Shown here: positions 8,348 to 16,774 of the stretch, piece after piece
Numbering within the stretch: position 1 is the stretch's first letter
How the letters are laid out: each line of letters starts with the position of its first letter
From: Ruminococcus flavefaciens 007c
GTDB taxonomy: Bacteria; Bacillota; Clostridia; Oscillospirales; Ruminococcaceae
Reading direction: 5' to 3'
DNA length: 64,000 nt
Assembly: GCF_000571935.1 (NCBI RefSeq)
Contig: NZ_ATAX01000028.1
Span: forward strand, 377,001-441,000
The notes under the pieces: model-generated
What the model saw: the letters and a program-made list of their open reading frames with translations, nothing else
Databases searched by the model: none
What the model was told of the DNA's origin: nothing
Made by a program: the position numbers and the translations under genes

Positions 8348-10288
8348 TTAAAGAGTATCGATAATATCCAGTGAGTGCTCCTCGTTCATTGTACGACACA
8401 TTTCGATGAACCTGTCGAGAGGAACGTTCTTGAGCTGCTTGTTTCCTCTGATGTTTATGGAAACCTGCTCGTTCTCGGCTTCACTGTCGCCGATGATGAC
8501 AACATAGGGATCCTTGTAGTCCTTGAACTTTCTTATCTTGTTCTTCATGTTGTCGTCTGTATAGTCTGCCTCTGCTCTGATGTGGTTCTTCTTGAGGAGG
8601 TCTGCTACCTTCTTGGCATATTCATTATGGTCAGTCCTGATAGGAACTATACCTACCTGCATAGGTGAGAGCCAGAAGGGGAATGCTCCTGCGAAATTCT
8701 CGGTGATGATGCCGATGAATCTCTCGAATGAACCGAATATAGCACGGTGTATCATTACAGGCTGCTTCTCCGAGCCGTCGGAAGCGATGTACTTCATCTT
8801 GAAGTTGAGGGGGAGCTGGAAGTCAAGCTGGATAGTACCCATCTGCCACTCACGGCCGATAGCGTCCTTCATCTTCAGGTCTATCTTGGGGCCGTAGAAT
8901 GCGCCGTCGCCCTCGTTGAGCTCGTATCCGTCAGGACCGTACTTCTCCTCGAGAATAGCCTTGAGGTCTGCCTCAGCCTTATTCCATACGTTTATATCGC
9001 CCATATAGTCGTCGGGACGTGTGGAAAGCTCAGCCTTGTACTCAAGACCGAATGTCTTGTATATCTCTGTAGCGATATCCATGATGTCATTTATCTCTGA
9101 AGCTATCTGCTCCTCAGTTACGAGGATATGAGCATCATCCTGTCTGAACTGCTGAACGCGGAAGAGACCGTTGAGCTCGCCGGACTTCTCCTTACGGTGG
9201 ATAACGTCAACCTGATTGAACTTCAGAGGAAGCTCCTTGTAGGAACGCTGCTTGTTCATATATACCTTGATAGCGTTGGGGCAGTTCATGGGCTTGGCAC
9301 AGTAAACCTCGTTGTCCTCCTCAGCAGGGATAACGAACATACCGTCCTGATAGTGATCCCAGTGGCCTGATGTAACCCAGAGCTCCTTCTTTGAGAGAAC
9401 AGGACCTGAAATCTCAGTATATCCGTGATCCTCGTGAACGCCTCTCCAGTATTCAAGAAGTGCGTTGAAGAGCTTCCAGCCTCTGGGGAGCCAGTAAGGC
9501 ATACCCGGAGCCGTATGATCGAACATGAAAAGTGAGAGCTCCTTGCCAAGCTTCTTGTGGTCGCGGAGCTTTGCTTCCTCGATCATCTTGATATACTCGT
9601 CAAGCTGTGAAGCCTTGGGGAATGCGATAGCGTATACACGGCTGAGCATCTTGTTGTTCTCGTTGCCGCGCCAGTAAGCGCCTGTGCACGAAAGGAGCTT
9701 GAATGCCTTTACGGGAGCTGTGTCCATAAGGTGAGGACCTGCGCAGAGGTCGATGAACTCGCCCTGCTTGTAGAATGAGATAGGCTCGCCCTTGTCAGCG
9801 TGCTCCTCACAGAGCTCGACCTTGTAAGGCTCGTCCATTTCCTTGAGCTTAGCGATAGCGTCGGCAGGTGAGAGCTCAAACTTCTCGAGTGCGATGCCCT
9901 CCTTGACAATCTTCTTCATCTCGCCCTCGATCTTCTCCAGCTCCTCGGGCGTAAAGGGCTTCTCCAGATCAAAGTCGTAGTAGAAGCCGTTCTCGATAGC
10001 GGGACCGATAGCAAGCTTTGCAGCAGGGTAAAGTCTCTTTACAGCCTGTGCGAGGATATGGGAGGCTGTGTGCCAGAAGGTCTTTTTACCGTCGATGGAA
10101 TCGAAGGTGCAGACCTCGAAATGGCAGTCGCTGTCAATAACGGTGCGGAGGTCACAGACCTCGCCGTTTATCTTTACGCAGCAGGCAGCCTTGTAAAGTC
10201 CCATGCCGATGCCCTTGATTACTTCTGCGGCTGACTGAGCAGACTCGATCTCACGGATACTGCCGTCAGGTAATGTTAATTTGATCAT
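8348..10288 (-). CDS. thrS: Threonyl-tRNA synthetase
   Basis: A 646-residue class II aminoacyl-tRNA synthetase that charges tRNA-Thr. An N-terminal TGS domain (about 1-62) is followed by the editing domain with HTASHILAQAVKRLYP and its metal/editing residues, the catalytic core with the class II motifs, and the C-terminal anticodon-binding domain (PMQVGIVPIRTDH...). Length matches bacterial ThrRS. AGGAGAGATC precedes the ATG. A threonine T-box leader lies about 1 kb upstream, with a hypothetical gene and a transposase between; no other promoter is obvious in the 65 bases before thrS. Confidence 0.97.
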   Translation of the reverse strand: MIKLTLPDGSIREIESAQSAAEVIKGIGMGLYKAACCVKINGEVCDLRTVIDSDCHFEVCTFDSIDGKKTFWHTASHILAQAVKRLYPAAKLAIGPAIENGFYYDFDLEKPFTPEELEKIEGEMKKIVKEGIALEKFELSPADAIAKLKEMDEPYKVELCEEHADKGEPISFYKQGEFIDLCAGPHLMDTAPVKAFKLLSCTGAYWRGNENNKMLSRVYAIAFPKASQLDEYIKMIEEAKLRDHKKLGKELSLFMFDHTAPGMPYWLPRGWKLFNALLEYWRGVHEDHGYTEISGPVLSKKELWVTSGHWDHYQDGMFVIPAEEDNEVYCAKPMNCPNAIKVYMNKQRSYKELPLKFNQVDVIHRKEKSGELNGLFRVQQFRQDDAHILVTEEQIASEINDIMDIATEIYKTFGLEYKAELSTRPDDYMGDINVWNKAEADLKAILEEKYGPDGYELNEGDGAFYGPKIDLKMKDAIGREWQMGTIQLDFQLPLNFKMKYIASDGSEKQPVMIHRAIFGSFERFIGIITENFAGAFPFWLSPMQVGIVPIRTDHNEYAKKVADLLKKNHIRAEADYTDDNMKNKIRKFKDYKDPYVVIIGDSEAENEQVSINIRGNKQLKNVPLDRFIEMCRTMNEEHSLDIIDTL

Positions 10289-10353
10289 GATGATCTCTCC
10301 TTTTTATTATTTCATAATGCTTGATGCATAATTTTTCGTTTGTACGATGATGG

Positions 10354-10866
10354 TTATTCCCTGCAGAATAATTCATCGTTTTCCCAGTTTGCGGGATTGT
10401 TTCCGATGTATTGCCACGCATTGCGGTATTCCCATTCATTCCGCAATACACGGTCGTAAAATTTCTTTTGCCAAACCTTAAATCCTGACTTTTTAGATAC
10501 CGCCCCTTTAAATTTATTGATGATGCTTCCGATTGTAGGGGCCGCCTCTGGCGGTCCGCTTTCCGAAAACGAATTCAATACAATAATCAAATGTATATGG
10601 TTTGGCATGATTACGAATTTTGGAACAAAAACAATATCGGGATAAATCGAAGGTATCTTTTTCAATTCTTCCCTAACAATCTTCCCATATTCCGTTAATG
10701 TTATTTTACCGCGCGGACCGCCAGAGGCGGCCCCTACATTACGAATATCATAATCATTCCAAAATAAATATTCCCTGCTGCGTGTACATATAGTCACAAA
10801 ATACGCACCGTTGCGTGAATAATCATAATTATCAAGGCGTATATCCTTACGGACGGGGCTGTACAT
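10354..10866 (-). CDS. REP-associated tyrosine transposase (RAYT, Y1_Tnp family)
   Basis: A 170-residue HUH-type single-strand transposase. It starts with the family pattern RLDNYDYSRNGAYFVTICT, has the metal-binding HUH motif in MPNHIHLII (His about 89 and 91), and ends with FYDRVLRNE and YIGNNPANW. The Tyr of YIGNNP (about 151) is the likely nucleophile. The ATG lies one base past the stop of the upstream gene (TGATATG), so translation may be coupled. Two copies of a REP-like hairpin, exact inverted repeats of each other, lie in frame inside the gene and encode GAASGGPRG and SGPPEAAPT. A related but broken copy lies at 52.4-52.9 kb. It sits between the T-box leader and thrS. Confidence 0.88.
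   Translation of the reverse strand: MYSPVRKDIRLDNYDYSRNGAYFVTICTRSREYLFWNDYDIRNVGAASGGPRGKITLTEYGKIVREELKKIPSIYPDIVFVPKFVIMPNHIHLIIVLNSFSESGPPEAAPTIGSIINKFKGAVSKKSGFKVWQKKFYDRVLRNEWEYRNAWQYIGNNPANWENDELFCRE
10535..10559 (+). repeat. REP-like hairpin, copy in the transposase gene
   Basis: A 25-base element GTAGGGGC - CGCC TCT GGCG - GTCCGC: a 4-bp stem with a 3-base loop between conserved flanks. It is the exact reverse complement of the copy at 10713-10737. It lies in frame in the transposase gene and encodes part of SGPPEAAPT. Confidence 0.8.
10713..10737 (-). repeat. REP-like hairpin, inverted partner copy
   Basis: An exact 25-base inverted repeat of 10535-10559, 153 bases away. On the coding strand it encodes VGAASGGPR of the transposase. 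Confidence 0.8.
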
Positions 10867-10867
10867 A

Positions 10868-11248
10868 TCAATCGGCCCAGCCTGTTATCTCAAACAGCTC
10901 GCCGAAGAGCTCCACATGGACAAATCCCTCCATATATCCGTCCTCGGTGCCCGTTTCAAAACAGACCACGGTCTCCTCGTCGTCTATATCGACATAGACA
11001 TTTCTCAGTTTCATGCCCTTTGCAAGGGCATCGGCGTTGCCGCCCTCATAGAAGCCGTCGTCGATAAGCATAGCTGCAAGGGTATTTCTTCCGCCGTCCA
11101 GACGGGCAAGCTTCACGGCTATATCCGAGAGATTTTTGATGATCGTCTCTTCGTTCTCGGTATAAAACCGCACCGTAGTCATCCCGTCCCAGAGCTTATA
11201 CGGCAGCTCATAAGCTTCCTCATGCTCGTTATAAATGATATTGCTCAA
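10868..11248 (-). CDS. Hypothetical acidic protein directly behind a Thr T-box
   Basis: A 126-residue, acidic, apparently cytoplasmic protein with no signal peptide or membrane segment; the family is not recognised. Repeated beta-strand-like stretches (TVRFYT, NVYVDIDDEETVVCFET, FVHVELFGELFEITGW) suggest a small beta-rich domain. The start is TTG at 11248, with GGAGGTG five bases upstream; the same frame upstream runs into the leader terminator. It is the first gene after the threonine T-box and is followed by the transposase with one base between, so it should be transcribed when uncharged tRNA-Thr accumulates. A role in threonine metabolism is suggested only by position. Confidence 0.7.
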   Translation of the reverse strand: MSNIIYNEHEEAYELPYKLWDGMTTVRFYTENEETIIKNLSDIAVKLARLDGGRNTLAAMLIDDGFYEGGNADALAKGMKLRNVYVDIDDEETVVCFETGTEDGYMEGFVHVELFGELFEITGWAD

Positions 11249-11277
11249 ATCCTCACCTCCCGACGGCTGGGATAACA

Positions 11278-11313
11278 AAAAAGCCCCTTACGCCTGCAAA
11301 CAGGCACAAGGGA
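11278..11313 (-). terminator. T-box leader terminator hairpin
   Basis: On the minus strand CCCTT-GT-GCCTG, loop TTTG, CAGGC-GT-AAGGG, then GCTTTTTTG. The CCCT of its 5' arm overlaps the part that would pair with the T-box in the antiterminator, so the two structures are mutually exclusive. Confidence 0.88.
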
Positions 11314-11516
11314 CGATAGTCTACCGTGGTTCCACCCTGATTCACACGAAGCTTTCTCCGTATCTCAAGTGCTCTGTAACGGGAGCTCCCGACGCTTATT
11401 GGGCGCACTCAGAGGCGGTATGCTGTATTATCCTGACCGTGCAGCCTCGCACCTGACGGCTGCTCTCTGAAACGGCTGCGGAAAAGCCTTCCTCATCGAC
11501 GTTTTACGGAATATTG
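11279..11516 (-). promoter_or_regulatory. T-box leader, specifier probably ACC (threonine)
   Basis: The minus-strand leader contains the diagnostic T-box AGGGTGGAACCACGG (about 11338-11324), followed by a sequence able to close the antiterminator (TCCCT) and then the terminator. Further 5' a stem I is visible: CAGAGAGC, a GC-rich stem with an AGGTGCGAG loop, and on the return strand GCAT-ACC-G-CCTCTGAG. By comparison with other T-boxes, the codon before the purine and closing stem is the specifier, here ACC (Thr). It controls the hypothetical gene, the transposase and thrS. The specifier assignment is an inference from pattern, not a folded model. Confidence 0.9.
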
Positions 11517-11523
11517 TAAATTT

Positions 11524-11552
11524 ATATTATCACAGATTTTTCAGTTTGTCAA
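11524..11552 (-). promoter_or_regulatory. Promoter of the T-box/thrS transcript
   Basis: On the minus strand TTGACA (11552-11547), 17-base spacer, TAATAT (11529-11524). Transcription would start near 11517, just before the T-box stem I. Confidence 0.75.
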
Positions 11553-11646
11553 GGGGTAAAAGCATCAAATGCTGAAAAATGCGCAGTTTTCCGCACGGGA
11601 TTAAACATTCTGTTGAAACCAACGTTAAAAATCACAAATAAACGGG

Positions 11647-11675
11647 TTGAAATGAGATAAAAAATGTGATATAAT
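11647..11675 (+). promoter_or_regulatory. Promoter of the uridine-kinase-like gene and ppk
   Basis: TTGAAA (11647-11652), 17-base spacer ending in TGA, TATAAT (11670-11675). The 5' leader would be about 150 bases, in which no known riboswitch was recognised. Confidence 0.8.
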
Positions 11676-11834
11676 ATTATAAATACACTTACAAGAAGAT
11701 AACTATGAACAATAATTTTGACCTTCAGGCAGCTGTGTACTTTACGAAAACCTCACAAAAGCTCTGCCCGGTCACCAATAACACGTCTGCCGTCAGGAAA
11801 ATGTCTCCGTCGGCAGCAGATAAGGGAGATATAA

Positions 11835-12755
11835 ATGAATATAGAGATCGCAAGAATCAATCAGGGAATAGAAAAAAACGTAAAGGATTACATCAGATCC
11901 GTTAACGAGGATTACCTTTACAGACTGACAAAGATAGTGGACGAAATATCAGAAAACCGCAACGAAAAGCCTGTTATTCTGCTTTCGGGACCTTCGGGCT
12001 CGGGCAAGACCACTACGGCTATGATGATAGAAAAGCTCCTCGACGAGCGCGGACACGAGACCCACACACTCTCCATGGACAACTGGTTCTGTCCTCTCAC
12101 GGAAGCCGAAAAGAAGCTTGCCGCCGAGGGAAAAATGGATCTTGAATCACCTCTACGCGTGGACAGCCAGCTCCTCAACCGTCAGATAGAGGATATCAGC
12201 GCCTGCCGCGAGATAGAGCTGCCGAAATACAACTTCAAGACCTCTACCCGCACGGGCTCGGGCAGGAAATTCAAGCGAAACAAGGGCGAGATAGTTATAT
12301 TTGAAGGCATACACGCCCTCAATCCCTCGGTAATAACCGTTCCCGACAGCATGATAAACAAGATATACGTCAGCGTCAGAACGAGAATATCAGGAGACGG
12401 CATACTTCTCCACCCTTCAAGAGTGCGCCTTATGCGCCGTATGATACGCGACAAGAACTTCCGCAAGCGCTCTCTCCGTGAAACAATGAATATGTTCCAC
12501 AGCGTAGAGGCAGGCGAGAACAAATACATCATGCCCTACAAGTACCGCTCGGACTACGATGTGGATACCTTCATGACCTATGAGCTCTCAGCATACAGGA
12601 ACGATCTCCTCACTCAGCTGGAGGATATGCTGGACGTACCCGAGATAGCAGAGACCGTAAAGGTGCTGGAGCAGCTTGATCCCATAGACAAAAAGGATAT
12701 CAGCCCGGATTCTCTCATATGTGAATTCATAGGCAACGGACAATTCAAATACTGA
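11835..12755 (+). CDS. Uridine kinase/phosphoribulokinase-family P-loop kinase
   Basis: A 306-residue cytoplasmic kinase. After an N-terminal helical extension of about 45 residues comes the Walker A motif GPSGSGKTT, then SMDNWFCPLTEAEKK, where the catalytic Asp of uridine kinases is expected, LPKYNFKT, and IVIFEGIHAL, the Walker B region. This is the Udk/PRK fold, but the protein is longer than canonical Udk (about 210) and belongs to the group often annotated as nucleoside kinase; the true acceptor is uncertain. AAGGGAG precedes the ATG. ppk begins 32 bases downstream, so the two are probably cotranscribed. Confidence 0.8.
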   Translation: MNIEIARINQGIEKNVKDYIRSVNEDYLYRLTKIVDEISENRNEKPVILLSGPSGSGKTTTAMMIEKLLDERGHETHTLSMDNWFCPLTEAEKKLAAEGKMDLESPLRVDSQLLNRQIEDISACREIELPKYNFKTSTRTGSGRKFKRNKGEIVIFEGIHALNPSVITVPDSMINKIYVSVRTRISGDGILLHPSRVRLMRRMIRDKNFRKRSLRETMNMFHSVEAGENKYIMPYKYRSDYDVDTFMTYELSAYRNDLLTQLEDMLDVPEIAETVKVLEQLDPIDKKDISPDSLICEFIGNGQFKY

Positions 12756-12787
12756 TCCGCGATCAAACCAAGTATAGGAGACTGCAT

Positions 12788-14971
12788 ATGGAATACCTCG
12801 AAAACCGAGAGCTCTCATGGCTCAGATTCAATAAAAGAGTCCTTGAAGAGGCGACAGCTCCCGAAACTCCGCTTCTTGAAAGGCTGGCATTTTCCGCTAT
12901 ATATCAGAGCAATCTGGACGAATTCTTCATGGTCCGCGTAGGCTCTGTTACCGATAAAGTCAAAAACGGCTCAAAAAAGAAGGACAAATTCTCGGGAATG
13001 ACTCCTCCTCAGCAGCTTGACGCCATATTCACCGCTGTACGCAGGCTCCAGCCCTCGGTGGAGGAGGCTCTCCGCCTTACCATGAAGGAGCTGGCTCCCT
13101 ACGGCTTTGAGCACGTCACCTTTGAGAGAGCCACCAAGGAGGAGCAGACCTTCCTCGAGCTCTACTTCAAGCGCGAGCTGAAGCCATTCATATCGGGCAT
13201 TGTCGTCAATGATGCCCTGCCCTTCCCCTTCCTTAGGAACAAGGACATATACGCCGTAGTGCAGCTTGCCGCGAAAAAGGGCATATCCATAGGCATAGTC
13301 CCTGCGTCCACAGGCAGCTCAGAGCGTATCATACACCTCGGAAAGGACGGAAAGCGCTTTATACTCGAGGAGGAGGTAATACTCCGCTTCGCCCATCTCA
13401 TGTTCAAAAACTACAAGGTCATGGACCGCGCCCTCATCAGGATAACCAGAAGCGCCGACATCATGGTATCGGGCAGAGGCCCCGAGTTCCGTCAGCGCAT
13501 GGAGGAGCTGGTAGACAAGCGCCAGAAGCTTGCTCCCGTTCGTCTTGAAATATCAGACGTATTCAACCGCAGCGCCCTTGACTATATATGCAGAAAGCTC
13601 AAGCTGAAAAATGTCAGCGTTTTCACTTCCCGTATACCCCTCGACCTGTCCTACCTGTATACCCTTCAGGAGTACGACAGCGATCCCAGGCTCCACTATG
13701 TACAGCGTCTGCCCAGAAAGCCCGCTGCGCTTTCCGACACCAGAACTGTATTCTCTCAGATAAAATCAAAGGATATACTTCTCAGTTTCCCCTTTGAGTC
13801 CATAAATCTTTCCTTCATAAGGCTCCTTCAGGAGTCCGCCAACGATCCCAAGGTCACTTCCATAAAGATAACTCTTTACCGTCTTGCAAGGAACAGCAAG
13901 GTGATCGATGCTCTCTGCACTGCCGCCGAGCAGGGCAAGGAAGTGCTGGTAATGATCGAGCTACGCGCCAGATTTGACGAAGAGAACAACATCGAATGGT
14001 CAAAGCAGCTCCAGGAGGCAGGCGTAAGAGTCATCTACGGCCCCAAGGACTTCAAGGCACATTCAAAGCTCCTGCTCATAACCAGAAAGGCTCAGGGCGG
14101 CAGCTTTGATCACGTTACACAGATTGGAACGGGAAATTACAACGAAAAGACCGCTTCTCTCTATACAGACCTCATGCTGCTCACTGCGGACAAGGACATA
14201 GCTGCCGACGCAGAGGCTGTATTCTCGGGACTTGTGAACGGTACCTTCGTTGAAAATACCAACAAGCTCCTTGTGTCTCCTCTGGCTCTCAGACCTCAGG
14301 TGCTGGAAATGATGGATCAGCAGATAGAGCTGGCTAAGAACGGCAAAAAGGGCTATATCGCCGCAAAGGTCAACTCCCTCAACGATCCCGCCATAATAGA
14401 AAAGCTGGTAGAGGCTTCGCAGGCAGGGGTAAAGGTGGAACTGGTAGTCCGCGGACTCTGCTGCCTTATCGCGGGAGTACAGGGCTATACCGAGAATATC
14501 ACCGTCCGCAGCATAGTCGGACGCTTCCTCGAACACAGCCGTATATTCATATTCGGCGAGGACGGCCCCGATCAGAAGATATACATAGGCTCTGCCGACT
14601 ATATGAGCAGGAATACCATCCGCCGCGTAGAGGTTGCAGCTCCCATAGAGGACAGCCGCCTGAAAAAACGTATCCGTGATATGTTCCGCGTACTCATGCG
14701 CGATAACGTAAAGGCAAGGATAATGCTCAGCAGCGGCGAATACATACACGAGCGCAGGAACGCGGATACCCCCTTCAACTCGCAGGAGTACTTCTACGAG
14801 GAGGCTTACAGGCGCCTTGAGGACAAGAGCTCCCGTCAGGAGCAGCTCCGTATAAACCGCACAAAGGGCAGTACAAAAAAGACCGCGAAAAAAACTGCTC
14901 CGAAGGCAGCCGAAAACAAGCAGAAGGCCGGGACTCCCGCTAAAAGAGGCAGGAAGAAAAAGACGGAATGA
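12788..14971 (+). CDS. ppk1: Polyphosphate kinase 1
   Basis: A 727-residue enzyme that reversibly makes inorganic polyphosphate from ATP. It opens with NRELSWLRFNKRVLEEA and the N domain contact YQSNLDEFFMVRVG. The phosphorylated histidine is H425 in FKAHSKLLLI, and the two phospholipase-D-like halves follow (TQIGTGNYNEKTA; IYIGSADYMSRN). AGGAG lies eight bases before the ATG. Oddity: the last roughly 40 residues form a Lys/Ala-rich tail (KKTAKKTAPKAA ... AKRGRKKKTE) beyond the catalytic domain. That tail could bind polyphosphate or nucleic acid. Confidence 0.96.
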   Translation: MEYLENRELSWLRFNKRVLEEATAPETPLLERLAFSAIYQSNLDEFFMVRVGSVTDKVKNGSKKKDKFSGMTPPQQLDAIFTAVRRLQPSVEEALRLTMKELAPYGFEHVTFERATKEEQTFLELYFKRELKPFISGIVVNDALPFPFLRNKDIYAVVQLAAKKGISIGIVPASTGSSERIIHLGKDGKRFILEEEVILRFAHLMFKNYKVMDRALIRITRSADIMVSGRGPEFRQRMEELVDKRQKLAPVRLEISDVFNRSALDYICRKLKLKNVSVFTSRIPLDLSYLYTLQEYDSDPRLHYVQRLPRKPAALSDTRTVFSQIKSKDILLSFPFESINLSFIRLLQESANDPKVTSIKITLYRLARNSKVIDALCTAAEQGKEVLVMIELRARFDEENNIEWSKQLQEAGVRVIYGPKDFKAHSKLLLITRKAQGGSFDHVTQIGTGNYNEKTASLYTDLMLLTADKDIAADAEAVFSGLVNGTFVENTNKLLVSPLALRPQVLEMMDQQIELAKNGKKGYIAAKVNSLNDPAIIEKLVEASQAGVKVELVVRGLCCLIAGVQGYTENITVRSIVGRFLEHSRIFIFGEDGPDQKIYIGSADYMSRNTIRRVEVAAPIEDSRLKKRIRDMFRVLMRDNVKARIMLSSGEYIHERRNADTPFNSQEYFYEEAYRRLEDKSSRQEQLRINRTKGSTKKTAKKTAPKAAENKQKAGTPAKRGRKKKTE

Positions 14972-15013
14972 TCTGTCCCTGCGGAAAAAAGCTTCCGAAA
15001 AGCAAGAAAATAC

Positions 15014-15042
15014 TTGAAACTTTGCTGCTTTTATGATATAAT
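15014..15042 (+). promoter_or_regulatory. Promoter of the phosphatidyltransferase gene
   Basis: TTGAAA (15014-15019), 17-base spacer ending TGA, TATAAT (15037-15042): the same design as the promoter at 11647. Confidence 0.8.
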
Positions 15043-15103
15043 ATCTTTTATACTCTGAAAATCAGGGTTCAGCGGCAATAAGTTTTTTGAGGTTTTGAAA
15101 ATA

Positions 15104-15745
15104 ATGATAGGATATTATAACTATACGGTTATTCTTACATATATGAGTCTCATATCGTCGATAATGGGAATGTTCTTTGCAGCAGGCTTCGGCGGTGTGA
15201 GTTCTCACCCCGATTACGCCATAATATGCCTTATGGTGTCGGGACTGTGTGATATGTTCGACGGTAAGGTCGCCCGTACCAAAAAAGACCGTACCGAAAG
15301 CGAAAAGAAATTCGGCATACAGATAGATTCACTGTGTGACGCCGTCTGCTTCGGAGTACTGCCCTCTGTCATAGGCTATTCCATAGGCATGAGGGACTGG
15401 GTGGATCTTCCCATACTTGTGCTGTTCCCGCTCTGTGCCATAATCAGGCTTGCCTACTTCAACGTGGCAGAGGAGGACAGACAGAAAAAAACATCCGAGA
15501 ACCGCAAGGTCTATGAGGGACTCCCTGTGACCAGCGTCGCACTGATACTCCCTCTTTTATACAGCTTCCACAAGGACATCGGCGACTGGTTTCCCGAAGT
15601 CTACGGCGGTGCCCTGCTGGTCATAGCCATTGCCTTCATCACACGCTTCAAGGTCAAGAAGCCGAGCATGAGGACTATGCTGTGCTTTATCGGCGTGGGA
15701 GTCGGAGAGCTCATATGGATGCTCTACAAGACCAGAACCAGATAA
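15104..15745 (+). CDS. pssA: CDP-alcohol phosphatidyltransferase, probable phosphatidylserine synthase
   Basis: A 213-residue integral membrane enzyme that transfers a phosphatidyl group from CDP-diacylglycerol to an alcohol. The class I motif is complete at about residues 47-73: DG-KV-AR, then G-IQI-D-SLC-D. About six hydrophobic helices are seen. Similarity to PssA in length and in PSVIGYS makes serine the likely acceptor, but another alcohol cannot be excluded. The ATG at 15104 is preferred (GAGG 11 bases upstream); a TTG at 15095 is in frame but only two bases from that site. No phosphatidylserine decarboxylase gene is adjacent. Confidence 0.85.
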   Translation: MIGYYNYTVILTYMSLISSIMGMFFAAGFGGVSSHPDYAIICLMVSGLCDMFDGKVARTKKDRTESEKKFGIQIDSLCDAVCFGVLPSVIGYSIGMRDWVDLPILVLFPLCAIIRLAYFNVAEEDRQKKTSENRKVYEGLPVTSVALILPLLYSFHKDIGDWFPEVYGGALLVIAIAFITRFKVKKPSMRTMLCFIGVGVGELIWMLYKTRTR

Positions 15746-15749
15746 GTAC

Positions 15750-15773
15750 GGGCTGCTGCGGCAGCCCTTTTCG
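15750..15773 (+). terminator. Terminator after pssA
   Basis: GGGCTGC (15750-15756), loop TGCG, GCAGCCC (15761-15767), then TTTTCGG. It separates pssA from the lipoprotein cluster. Confidence 0.7.
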
Positions 15774-15801
15774 GTAACGATAATACCATAAGGAGACATA
15801 T

Positions 15802-16278
15802 ATGAAAAGAACCATATGCTGCATATCCGCAGCGGCTCTGCTGGCCGGCTTCGCCTGCTCCTGCGGAAGTCACAGCACCCCAACTGACCATGTTTCGGTG
15901 TCGCTGGAAATGCATAGTAGCAAAACGCCGGAGGAAATAACCTCCGATGTAGCGGGAGATTGGAAGATCTCCTCAAAAACAATCAACGGCAATGAACAGG
16001 AAACTCCCGTGGGCAGGTACAACTTCGCCGACAACGGCAACGGCCTGTTCTACGATGAAAACGATATGCCCCATCAGGTGGTGTGGAGCATTACCGAAAG
16101 CGGCGGAATACGTCTTATATACGTCGAGACAGGAGAGACCACCGCAAACTATGAATTTATCAGCGGCGACCTCGTTATCAACGAGGATACCTCACAGGGC
16201 AGAGTTGAAACACACCTGACCAAGGTCCCCGATAAAACAGAAGGGGCAGAGGCTGACAGCGCCGGCAAGGAGAAATGA
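15802..16278 (+). CDS. Small lipoprotein, GKWE/lipocalin-like cluster member 1
   Basis: A 158-residue predicted lipoprotein: a short basic N-terminus, a hydrophobic stretch, and LLAGFACSC as the lipobox region, so it should be anchored outside the cytoplasmic membrane. After a linker the mature part AGDWKISSKTINGNE... LVINED... THLTKV resembles the single-domain proteins that follow, where the same place reads GKWE...KVDEF. AGGAG precedes the ATG. The next lipoprotein starts two bases after this stop. Function unknown; the fold is probably a small beta-barrel. Confidence 0.8.
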   Translation: MKRTICCISAAALLAGFACSCGSHSTPTDHVSVSLEMHSSKTPEEITSDVAGDWKISSKTINGNEQETPVGRYNFADNGNGLFYDENDMPHQVVWSITESGGIRLIYVETGETTANYEFISGDLVINEDTSQGRVETHLTKVPDKTEGAEADSAGKEK

Positions 16279-16279
16279 T

Positions 16280-16759
16280 ATGAAAAAGATCCTTACATTT
16301 ACTTTAACCGCATTCATGCTCATATGCTGCCTTACAGGCTGCGGCAAACGCGATCCCAAGTATATCGGCAAGTGGGAAGCGTCATACATGATAATAAGCG
16401 GCCAGAAATATGAAAATATGCTGGGACTTCCCATATCCGCCGTGTTCAGGTTCGAGATAAAGGGCGACGGCAAGCTGGAATGGAAATCAGCGGTGGATAA
16501 CACAATCATAGAGAATGCCAACGACGATACCGATATTACCTGGAAAGAAAAAGAAAAAGACGTCATTCAAGTAAAGGTCTCAGACCGCAAAGGCAAGGAA
16601 AAATCCCGTACCATGGATATAAAATACATAGATGATATGCTGGTTATTGAATCTGATGATTCTTCAATAAACCTCGTAAAGGTCGACGAATTCACCCCGA
16701 TAGACACCGATGCACTGAATGCGGCCGCAGGCGTTATCCAGAACTTCGGCGTCAACTGA
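16280..16759 (+). CDS. Small lipoprotein, GKWE cluster member 2
   Basis: A 159-residue predicted lipoprotein with lipobox CLTGCGK. A single domain opens with YIGKWEASYMIISGQ and closes with MLVIESDDSSINLVKVDEFTPID. The same frame of landmarks (GKWE at the start, a run of beta strands, KVDEF at the end) occurs twice in the next protein, so these genes arose by duplication. Translation is probably coupled to the preceding gene (two-base gap). Ligand and role unknown. Confidence 0.82.
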   Translation: MKKILTFTLTAFMLICCLTGCGKRDPKYIGKWEASYMIISGQKYENMLGLPISAVFRFEIKGDGKLEWKSAVDNTIIENANDDTDITWKEKEKDVIQVKVSDRKGKEKSRTMDIKYIDDMLVIESDDSSINLVKVDEFTPIDTDALNAAAGVIQNFGVN

Positions 16760-16774
16760 AGATAAGGAGTTATT

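Noticed and set aside
14063..14749. 228-codon minus-strand frame inside ppk1
   Set aside because: Mirror of a strongly conserved PPK1 region; no independent evidence.
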